A stretch of 8,830 nt of DNA from contig JAKSUE010000042.1 in NCBI GenBank assembly GCA_024409165.1, positions 1-8,830 of the forward strand, in the 5' to 3' direction. The translations under genes and the position numbers were made by a program. This stretch comes from an archaeon (GTDB lineage: Archaea > Methanobacteriota > Methanobacteria > Methanobacteriales > Methanobacteriaceae). Position 1 is the first letter of the stretch, and each line of letters starts with the position of its first letter. Under the pieces are notes generated by a model. The model searched no databases. It saw nothing but the letters and a program-made list of their open reading frames with translations, and had not been told where the DNA came from. Positions 1 through 6,146 of this stretch are shown here, piece after piece.

Positions 1-262
<262 letters not shown>

Positions 263-428
263 TTTATTTTCTTTGTTATTTGAAGAAATTTTTATTGTGC
301 TTGGAATTTTGGTGCACATGCCTAATGATTATTAGGATTTGGTTTGGTGTTAACAGTTAGGGTGAAAGTTGTACGTTTTTAAAATCATGATTTATCCAAT
401 TTATTTATTATCTATTATACTCACTGGC
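263..428 (+). other. 23S-5S transcribed spacer
   Basis: This AT-rich spacer of about 166 nt lies between 23S and the first 5S gene. I see no tRNA (no GGTTCGAATC-type T arm) and no credible reading frame. It contains a perfect 6-bp hairpin, CCTAAT-GATT-ATTAGG, at 321-336. In archaea the 3' strand of the 23S processing stem, cut at a bulge-helix-bulge by the splicing endonuclease, normally lies in this region. Its 5' partner upstream of 23S is outside the window, so the stem cannot be drawn here. Confidence 0.6.
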
Positions 429-548
429 TTGGCGGTCATAGCGTTGGGGTTACACCTGGTCTCGTTTCGATCCCAGAAGTTAAGTCTTTTCGCGTTTTGT
501 TTGTGTACTATGGGTTTCGGTCTATGGGAATTTCATTTTGCTGCTAGC
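429..548 (+). rRNA. 5S ribosomal RNA, copy 1
   Basis: This 120-nt gene encodes the 5S component of the large ribosomal subunit. It is recognised by the archaeal 5S body, including GATCCCAGAAGTTAAGTC (469-486) and the loop-E/helix-IV region TATGGGTTTCGGTCTATGGG (519-538). The ends were set by helix I: TTGGCGGT (429-436) pairs with GCTGCTAG (540-547). The copy is identical to the downstream copy except T545 versus C707. In helix I this changes a G-C pair to a G-U wobble, so both copies can fold. Only a short T4 run (551-554) follows, so transcription probably continues into copy 2. Confidence 0.93.
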
Positions 549-590
549 TCTTTTATACTTATCATTTATCATTTATTCATACTCACTGGC

Positions 591-710
591 TTGGCGGTCA
601 TAGCGTTGGGGTTACACCTGGTCTCGTTTCGATCCCAGAAGTTAAGTCTTTTCGCGTTTTGTTTGTGTACTATGGGTTTCGGTCTATGGGAATTTCATTT
701 TGCTGCCAGC
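591..710 (+). rRNA. 5S ribosomal RNA, copy 2
   Basis: This is the second 5S rRNA gene, 120 nt long and starting exactly 162 nt after copy 1, with 42 nt between the two. Helix I is formed by TTGGCGGT (591-598) and GCTGCCAG (702-709), with full G-C pairing at the position where copy 1 has G-U. The 12 nt before the gene (579-590) repeat the 12 nt before copy 1, so the duplicated unit includes a little 5' flank. A T7 tract follows immediately at 712-718, so this copy is probably the end of the rRNA transcript. Confidence 0.93.
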
Positions 711-718
711 CTTTTTTT
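711..718 (+). terminator. T7 tract after the second 5S gene, likely rRNA operon end
   Basis: A run of seven T at 712-718 directly follows the helix-I end of 5S copy 2. Archaeal RNA polymerase terminates at U-rich tracts without needing a hairpin, so this fits the operon end. One caution is that a T7 run of the same length lies inside the 23S gene at 217-223 and must be read through. Another T7 at 803-809 could be a back-up site. Confidence 0.5.
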
Positions 719-815
719 ATCTAAAATTATTTAGTTTTATACTTTACGAACTATTTTTATTTTCATAATTTATTTTAATTATCTAAAATATATAAAAAAC
801 TATTTTTTTATTAAT

Positions 816-830
816 AAAAACTTATTTATA
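816..830 (+). promoter_or_regulatory. Possible archaeal BRE/TATA promoter upstream of the G+C-rich island
   Basis: AAAAAC (816-821) followed by TTATTTATA (822-830) resembles the purine-rich BRE plus TATA box of archaeal promoters. Initiation about 25 nt downstream would fall near 851-857, just before the G+C-rich island. The surrounding DNA is almost pure A/T, so such a match can easily arise by chance. Confidence 0.25.
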
Positions 831-847
831 CTAAGTTTTATAGATAA

Positions 848-1006
848 TTTAATGTCGCATCATTTTATATGACTGGTGCTTACGGTCCTTTTATGAGGGA
901 AGCTGAGCTGTCTATGATTAGAAGAAACCCGGCATCAGATAGGCTGCCTGTTTCGAGGGTTACTCGTGGAGGAAAGGGTAAACTACCTGTGAAGCAAGAG
1001 AGTTAG
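848..1006 (+). pseudogene. Putative TnpB C-terminal remnant (IS200/IS605 family)
   Basis: An open frame begins after a stop at 845-847. It has an ATG at 869-871 and a stop at 1004-1006, giving 45 residues from the ATG. The peptide starts MTGAYGPFMREAE and ends GGKGKLPVKQES. A GxYG...R motif followed by a variable Arg/Pro-rich stretch and a closing 'KQES/KQEA' tail resembles the region after the zinc finger in TnpB, the RNA-guided nuclease of IS200/IS605 elements. A full TnpB has about 400 residues. The RuvC domain and CxxC zinc finger are absent, because the upstream DNA is stop-rich A/T sequence. No TnpA or second element end is visible. The frame is 48% G+C, against roughly 15% for the DNA just upstream. 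It could instead be a non-coding RNA gene whose open frame is accidental. The family call rests on memory of TnpB tails. Confidence 0.42.
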
Positions 1007-1016
1007 TATACGGGCA
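869..1016 (+). ncRNA. G+C-rich island, candidate structured RNA (omega-RNA-like)
   Basis: In AT-rich genomes a G+C-rich island without a long gene often marks a structured RNA. Several helices can be drawn by eye. GACTG 871-875 pairs with CGGTC 883-887. GTCTAT 910-915 pairs with ATAGGC 939-944. CGAG 954-957 pairs with CTCG 963-966. GGGTA 976-980 pairs with TACCT 984-988. TGCCTG 945-950 pairs with CGGGCA 1011-1016 and encloses the last two hairpins. If the TnpB reading is right, this is where the omega RNA would lie, since it overlaps the 3' end of tnpB and the element's right end. I looked for SRP RNA, RNase P RNA and tRNA signatures and did not find them. The helices are short and unscored. 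Confidence 0.4.
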
Positions 1017-1042
1017 AAATACTTTTTAAAATAAGTTATTAC

Positions 1043-1073
1043 TTAATCATTGATGCGATTAAATCTTTTTTTT
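1043..1073 (+). terminator. Hairpin plus T8 terminator downstream of the G+C-rich island
   Basis: TTAATC (1043-1048) and GATTAA (1057-1062) form a 6-bp stem with an 8-nt loop. ATC and then T8 follow at 1066-1073. The T-run is on the + strand, so it would stop transcripts coming from the rRNA operon or the island. Its last two bases overlap the stop codon of the convergent MutS-family gene. No comparable T-tract ends the minus-strand transcript here. Confidence 0.5.
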
Positions 1074-2997
1074 AATTAAATTTCTCTAATATTTTACCAT
1101 AAACTTCTTTTAATTCAGGACTTGAATGTTTATACATTCTTTTTATAATTAATTCAGGTGTACTTCTTGCTAAATAATTCATTTTTGGTGTTCTATCAAC
1201 AATTAAATTATAATCTTCATCTAAACCTGTAGCTTCAATACCATCAACTCTAGTTTTAGTATACTTCATTAATTCATTTGCCATATGAGTTACAATAATT
1301 GCATAAGAATCTGTTTCTTGTATCATTTCTATAAAACTAGAAATAATCTTAACAGCAGCTTCAAGTTCAGTTATACCTTCAAGTTCATCTAATAAAACCA
1401 ATTTTTCAGATTTACTTGTTACAATTGGCATAAATACATTAAGGAAAGATTCAAAAGCTCCAGCATCTAAAGATCTTTTCTTTGAAAAATGATAAATTTC
1501 ATCAAGTAATTTTATTTTTGCACATCTTGCTGGAACTGGAAGTCCAATATGTGACATTATTCCTATTTGACTTATTGTTTCTAAAAGTGTTGTCTTACCA
1601 CCACTATTAGCCCCTGTAAGTAAAGCCACATTTTCATCTTTTGTTAATTTATAATTCACTCTTTGAATATTATCATCATAATCTTCTTTTAAACATAAAT
1701 CTAAATGAAGAGCTCCATCTAATTCAATTGTATCTGAAAATATAGGAGTATTTAATTTATATTCATATGCAAAACATCCTAATGCAAATTCATAATCAAA
1801 TTCAATAGCTTCTCTTAATTCATCTTCCACTAAATTTTTAATAGATGCTAAATGTTCTGCAGCTTTAATCTTCTTATCAAAATAATTATTCTCTTGATTA
1901 GATACTATTTCTAATTTCACTCTTTCAAGTTCAACATCATCTATCTCAATAGGATATTTTTTAATAAATGGGTCAAAATCAATTCCAGATTTTGATTTAA
2001 TATTTTCTTTTGATTTACTTAATATTTCTTCAAATATTTTTTCAATCTTTGGAGGTAAGTTGTTGTTTAATAGCTCAAGTATTTCATTTCCTTGAAGGTC
2101 TATATTTTCTATTGTTTCTTTCAACTTGTAATCTATATCAAGCTTTTCATTTTCAACAATCTTATCTAAATCAATCTCTTCAAGTTTATAATCATCAAGT
2201 TCATTAAGGATTATCTCAACATCCTCACACAAACTTCCCATACCTCTAATTTTTCTAATTTCACTCACAGTCTTAAACAATTCCATATTTTCTTTAAAAT
2301 AATCTAATATTGTTTCAGGAACTATTTGATAAGGTTCTGCTTCCTTATTAATCATTATTATATTACTTGCACCACCAAAGTCTAAAAATCCTTGAGAGTA
2401 CACATAAAATATAAATTCATAACTACGAATCTCCTCTTGGAATAATGGAGAATCAGAAGCAGTTATAATAGGATAATATTTATTCAATCCAAGATCCATT
2501 AAATAATCACTATCTTCAAAGCTTTCAGTTAAAATAACTTTACTTCCATCATAGTTAGCTTTATTTTCCTTAGGATTATCTAAATTCCTCATTAATTTCT
2601 TTAATTCATTTCGAGGTAATTTACTCACAGTTTCTTTTGCAGATTCAATAAATTCTAATCTTTCATTAATCAAATCTTCATTTTTTACAGGAGCAAGGAG
2701 TAAAATTCTATTCTTTGAATAATTAGTATTAGAATATCTAACAATCTTTTCAATTATCTCTTCATATAACTGAAAAGCCCTTTCACTTTTAAGGAATTTT
2801 TGAGCAGGGTTTCCAAGTAATTGATTCATTATCTCAATAGCTTTTCTCTGACTTATCCCTTCAATAGCTGTAAGTCTTTCTAAATCAACATCCTCTATAA
2901 CCTTGTTAAGTTCCTCTTCCCCACCTAAACTTAAAATTATTTTTTCAGATAATTTATTTCCAATTCCTTTAATACTTTGTAAATTTGCTCCATTCAT
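1072..2997 (-). CDS. MutS-family ATPase with N-terminal helix-hairpin-helix (archaeal MutS2/MutS5-like)
   Basis: This 641-aa protein is probably a DNA-structure-binding ATPase. Residues 6-26 (SIKGIGNKLSEKI) and 40-60 (AIEGISQRKA) are two helix-hairpin-helix motifs, which bind DNA backbone. Residues ~230-400 are highly charged and helical, fitting the MutS clamp/lever region. The MutS ATPase core follows: Walker A TGANSGGKT at 461-469, the SLDAGAFESFL signature-like segment at 509-519, Walker B VLLDELEGIT at 534-543, and the His-switch VTH ending at H571. The N-terminal mismatch-reading domain with its Phe-X-Glu is not seen. The bacterial MutS2 Smr nuclease domain is also absent. It is therefore unlikely to be a MutS1 mismatch-repair protein. 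Archaeal MutS5-type proteins have been reported to bind Holliday junctions, which makes recombination or branched DNA the best guess. The start is ATG with GAGGT nearby. The gene lies 14 nt after the U32 gene, so co-transcription is very likely. Confidence 0.88.
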   Translation of the reverse strand: MNGANLQSIKGIGNKLSEKIILSLGGEEELNKVIEDVDLERLTAIEGISQRKAIEIMNQLLGNPAQKFLKSERAFQLYEEIIEKIVRYSNTNYSKNRILLLAPVKNEDLINERLEFIESAKETVSKLPRNELKKLMRNLDNPKENKANYDGSKVILTESFEDSDYLMDLGLNKYYPIITASDSPLFQEEIRSYEFIFYVYSQGFLDFGGASNIIMINKEAEPYQIVPETILDYFKENMELFKTVSEIRKIRGMGSLCEDVEIILNELDDYKLEEIDLDKIVENEKLDIDYKLKETIENIDLQGNEILELLNNNLPPKIEKIFEEILSKSKENIKSKSGIDFDPFIKKYPIEIDDVELERVKLEIVSNQENNYFDKKIKAAEHLASIKNLVEDELREAIEFDYEFALGCFAYEYKLNTPIFSDTIELDGALHLDLCLKEDYDDNIQRVNYKLTKDENVALLTGANSGGKTTLLETISQIGIMSHIGLPVPARCAKIKLLDEIYHFSKKRSLDAGAFESFLNVFMPIVTSKSEKLVLLDELEGITELEAAVKIISSFIEMIQETDSYAIIVTHMANELMKYTKTRVDGIEATGLDEDYNLIVDRTPKMNYLARSTPELIIKRMYKHSSPELKEVYGKILEKFN

Positions 2998-3004
2998 TTA
3001 AATT

Positions 3005-3010
3005 ACCTCA
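3005..3010 (-). promoter_or_regulatory. Ribosome binding site of the MutS-family gene
   Basis: On the minus strand TGAGGT lies 7 nt before the ATG, inside the 14-nt gap that follows the stop codon of the upstream U32 gene (3012-3014). It is complementary to the archaeal 16S 3' end (CACCTCC). It fixes the start at 2997 and suggests translation linked to the gene before it. Confidence 0.7.
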
Positions 3011-3011
3011 A

Positions 3012-6000
3012 TTATTTTAAACCTGTAGTGAAATTTCCTTTTGTTATATTATCACAATACTTATTAATTACATCTTGATAAAGACCAATATCAACATCTT
3101 CATCATCATTATTAATAACTTGTTTATAAATAATTCCTATTTCTTTTATATAATTAATATCTCTCCACCTACTATCTATTACGAATTGTGAGAGAGCGTG
3201 TGATTTCAAATATTTTATCTCATCAATTAATGATAATTCCTCACTATTTAATATAACTAAATTATCATCATTAATGTTTGTTTTAATTGGATAATACTGA
3301 TTCTTCCTATTTTTCAAGTAAAAACTGTTTTCATTATTCTTATCCTTATTTTTATTCCTTTCAATTAATTTTAATTGTTTCTTAGAAATTATATCTTTTC
3401 TACTTATCATAGATTCAATATTTCCTTGAACCAAAAATTCTAATTTTGGAAGTATGATTCCTTCAGATTTTAATTTATTATAATCATCAAGTAATTTTGT
3501 TATATTTCCTTTATATAACTCAGGAGATATAGACAAACACTCAAATTTATCTAATTCTTGAACAGTTTCTATATTAAATACATTTAATGGATAATTTCCA
3601 TAAACTTTAACACCAAACTTATCTTTTAATTCATCATCCATTCCAATTAAACTAGTCATCACATCAATATCTAAATCCATTTTATTAATAATTCCTAAAA
3701 TTTGAATCAAAGATTCCTTTGTATCCTTATGACATATATCTGGCCACTTCCAAACTAAATTATAATTCTTATTTTTAGATAATAAAATAGCTTTTTTTAA
3801 GAAATTAACACAATAACTAACATTAATCTTTTTAGATTTTAAAGGATTATAATTCTCAATATTATCTTTTATAATATCCTCAAATTTCTTATCTGATGGA
3901 ATTTCAAGATATACTCTATCATAAAGAGCACTTCCATCTTTTAAGAAATTATTTTTATCAGTACTTAAATACTCTAAAACATCTAAATCATTAATATAAA
4001 TAGCTAAACTTTTTGCAGAATCATCTTCTTCAATATTCAAGTTTTTATCATCGCTCTTTTTACTTAATTTATCATTAAATTCTTTAATATTTATTTTAGC
4101 TTCTTTTAAATCACTTTCAGAAGGTTTATAACTATTCACAATCTCTTCTTCTAATTTATCAAAGAATTCTCGTCTAAGACTATTTATCTCACTCATAGGG
4201 GCAAATAATCTTTTACTATTCAAATTAATCTTAATATCTTTGATATAATACGGAAGATCACCTATCTTAAGAATCTGTTTTTTAATAACTTCACCAGAAA
4301 CTGGCTTCTTAATAGCTTCTTCCCATTTATCTCCTTTAACCTTTACAGTAATTGTCTTTCCATTATCTAATTTAACATTTCCTTTTAAATTAGGACAATT
4401 ATTCTCATCAATTCTAAAGTAAAGTTCAAGAACAGAACTCTTATAACTTTGTTTTGATTTATCATTAATCAAATCTTTAACATTCTTACTTAAAGAATTC
4501 CTTTTTGTAAGATAAACTTTATCTCCCTTCTTAAGTTCAACAGGAACCCTTTTATTCTCCCTTACTTTCTTAACAACAAGTAATCTCTGTTTTATATCTC
4601 TATCTTTTTCCCGTTTTCTCCAATGTTTATCCTTTGGATCTTTAATCACAGGTTTTGCAGAAATATCAAATCCATAAGTCTTAAATCGTCTATTTTCATC
4701 TTTATTATTATCCTTATTAGTATCTTTATTATTTCTATCTCTACCTTTTCTACCTTTATTTTTCCTAATATTCTTTTGTTTATCTCTTTTAGTTTTCTTA
4801 TCTCTAACATCTTCTTTCATATCATCATTTTGATTATTAGGATTAATCTCAACTAAAAGCCCATCTCCCTTTTCAGGAATTGTTATAAGATTATCATGAA
4901 GTGAAATCATTATCTCTTGAGTCTGTTCATTGTATCTATGAATATCACCAATATACAATCCACTATGTCCTGGCTTTTTATTATTCATTATGTCCTGTTT
5001 ATTCTTAGGTATTAAATGGCCAGTTGTAAACTCTCTATTAAAAACAAGGTCTAATTCTTCGATAGATTGTTTATATTTTAATTTCTGTTCTCTTTTTAAC
5101 TCTCTAATTCTTTCTCTATCTTCTTGTTTTTTCTTATCATAATTTTTAATCTGCTTGTTTTTTGTTCTTTTTTCAGCATTCTTAATGCTTTGATTTAAAA
5201 TCTGAGAACTTCTATCATGTTTTAATTCATTTAATCTTTGACGATAGTTACTTATAACAGTAGCAACATAATCCTTACTTCTCATACGTCCTTCTATTTT
5301 TATACTATCAACATTTAAATTAGCAAGTTCTGATAAGTTTTCAAATAATGATAAGTCTCTTGGAGATAAAATATACTTACCTTCACTTTTTGAATCAATT
5401 ATCTTTTCTCTTCCAGCACTATCTTTTATAATTAATTCATAAGCTTCCCTACAAGGTTGAGCACAAGTTCCACGATTTCCACTTCTACCACCTTGGAATG
5501 AAGACATTAAACAATGTCCAGAATAAGAGTAACATAAAGCCCCATGAGCAAATATTTCAATCTCAATATCCTCACTATGAGCATATTCAATAAGTTCTTT
5601 CAATTCATTCATTTCTATTTCTCTTGGAAGAACAACTCTTTTAATCCCTTGAGATTTAGCCCATTTAATTCCTTCAATATTATGAATATTCATCTGAGTT
5701 GAAGCATGAATTGTTAAATTAGGAATATTTTCCTTAATAATTTTTATAAGCCCAATATCTTGAATAAGAACTGCATCGACTCCAATTTCATATAATTGAA
5801 GTAAATATTTACTTACTTTCCCTAATTCATTTTCTTTAATAAGAGTATTCACAGTAACATAAACTTTCACATTATAAAGATGAGCATATTTCACAGCTTC
5901 TCTAATCTCAGCAATATTAAAGTTTTCTGCATATTTCCTTGCTCCAAATTCTTCTCCAGATAAGTAAATTGAGCTTGCACCAGATAAAATAGCAATCTTA

Positions 6001-6047
6001 AGATGCTCAGCAGATCCAACAGGTGCGAGTAATTCAGGTATTTTCAT
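3012..6047 (-). CDS. U32-family protein with DUF3656 (RlhA-like), long form with basic inserts
   Basis: This 1011-aa member of the peptidase U32 family is probably an Fe-S RNA hydroxylase rather than a protease. Residues 1-~270 form the U32 barrel, starting ELLAPVGSAEHL and GARKYAENF. The U32 signature spans E164-S182, and C172, C179, C195 and C199 (CAQPCR) are candidate [4Fe-4S] ligands. A collagenase-like DUF3656 region lies at ~580-640 (IKKQILKIGDLPYYI, FAPMSEINSLRREF). The C-terminal half resembles RlhA, with YGNYPLNVFN at 816-825 and a closing TKGNFTTGL. Bacterial RlhA, of about 650 aa, hydroxylates 23S rRNA C2501. Compared with the neighbouring paralog there are two Lys/Arg/Asp/Asn-rich inserts, at about residues 275-330 and 402-500. 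They fall before and within the strand-rich region between the barrel and DUF3656. The start is ATG preceded by AAGGAGA. The gene is second in the operon, and its substrate is unknown. Confidence 0.87.
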   Translation of the reverse strand: MKIPELLAPVGSAEHLKIAILSGASSIYLSGEEFGARKYAENFNIAEIREAVKYAHLYNVKVYVTVNTLIKENELGKVSKYLLQLYEIGVDAVLIQDIGLIKIIKENIPNLTIHASTQMNIHNIEGIKWAKSQGIKRVVLPREIEMNELKELIEYAHSEDIEIEIFAHGALCYSYSGHCLMSSFQGGRSGNRGTCAQPCREAYELIIKDSAGREKIIDSKSEGKYILSPRDLSLFENLSELANLNVDSIKIEGRMRSKDYVATVISNYRQRLNELKHDRSSQILNQSIKNAEKRTKNKQIKNYDKKKQEDRERIRELKREQKLKYKQSIEELDLVFNREFTTGHLIPKNKQDIMNNKKPGHSGLYIGDIHRYNEQTQEIMISLHDNLITIPEKGDGLLVEINPNNQNDDMKEDVRDKKTKRDKQKNIRKNKGRKGRDRNNKDTNKDNNKDENRRFKTYGFDISAKPVIKDPKDKHWRKREKDRDIKQRLLVVKKVRENKRVPVELKKGDKVYLTKRNSLSKNVKDLINDKSKQSYKSSVLELYFRIDENNCPNLKGNVKLDNGKTITVKVKGDKWEEAIKKPVSGEVIKKQILKIGDLPYYIKDIKINLNSKRLFAPMSEINSLRREFFDKLEEEIVNSYKPSESDLKEAKINIKEFNDKLSKKSDDKNLNIEEDDSAKSLAIYINDLDVLEYLSTDKNNFLKDGSALYDRVYLEIPSDKKFEDIIKDNIENYNPLKSKKINVSYCVNFLKKAILLSKNKNYNLVWKWPDICHKDTKESLIQILGIINKMDLDIDVMTSLIGMDDELKDKFGVKVYGNYPLNVFNIETVQELDKFECLSISPELYKGNITKLLDDYNKLKSEGIILPKLEFLVQGNIESMISRKDIISKKQLKLIERNKNKDKNNENSFYLKNRKNQYYPIKTNINDDNLVILNSEELSLIDEIKYLKSHALSQFVIDSRWRDINYIKEIGIIYKQVINNDDEDVDIGLYQDVINKYCDNITKGNFTTGLK

Positions 6048-6051
6048 GTTA

Positions 6052-6058
6052 TCTCCTT
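6052..6058 (-). promoter_or_regulatory. Ribosome binding site of the long U32 gene
   Basis: AAGGAGA on the minus strand lies 4 nt before the ATG at 6045-6047 and supports that start. The 99-nt spacer holding it (6048-6146) is almost pure A/T. On the minus strand it is A-rich, has no T-run of five or more, and shows no clear TATA element. I see neither a terminator nor a separate promoter between the two U32 genes. Confidence 0.6.
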
Positions 6059-6146
6059 TTAATGCAGTTAATTTTTATTTTATTATTTTATTCTTTTATT
6101 TAGTTTTATTTTAATTTAAATTATAATTTTAATCTAAATTATTATT

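Larger units (their letters stand above)
417..710 (+). repeat. Tandem direct duplication containing 5S rRNA
   Basis: Positions 417-548 and 579-710 are direct copies (132 nt each, offset 162) that differ at one base, T545/C707. Each unit is a 12-nt leader, ATACTCACTGGC, plus the whole 5S gene. The 30 nt between the units is AT-rich and not duplicated. An open frame runs through both copies, but its repeated translation is simply the 5S gene read as protein, and it should not be annotated as coding. Confidence 0.95.

Noticed and set aside
369..734. 121-codon open frame on the + strand with an internal repeat
   Set aside because: It is the tandem 5S rRNA read as protein; the repeated peptide is just the duplicated RNA gene.
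869..1016. SRP 7S RNA, RNase P RNA or tRNA identity for the G+C-rich island
   Set aside because: No SRP S-domain GGTCCGGAAGGA-type motif, no RNase P GAGGAAAGTCC core (the GGAGGAAAGGG here diverges), no tRNA T arm, and at about 150 nt it is too short for the first two.
2010..2207. 65-codon + strand frame
   Set aside because: Lies fully inside the MutS-family gene on the other strand; low-complexity Phe/Leu/Ser/Gln-rich translation with no ribosome binding site.
4623..4856. 77-codon + strand frame, hydrophobic Ile/Phe-rich
   Set aside because: It is the antisense reading of the Lys/Asn/Asp-rich insert of the U32 gene, which automatically gives Ile/Phe-rich peptides.
6048..6146. Terminator between the two U32 genes
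   Set aside because: T-runs here are on the + strand only; the minus-strand transcript is A-rich, so no U-tract would form.
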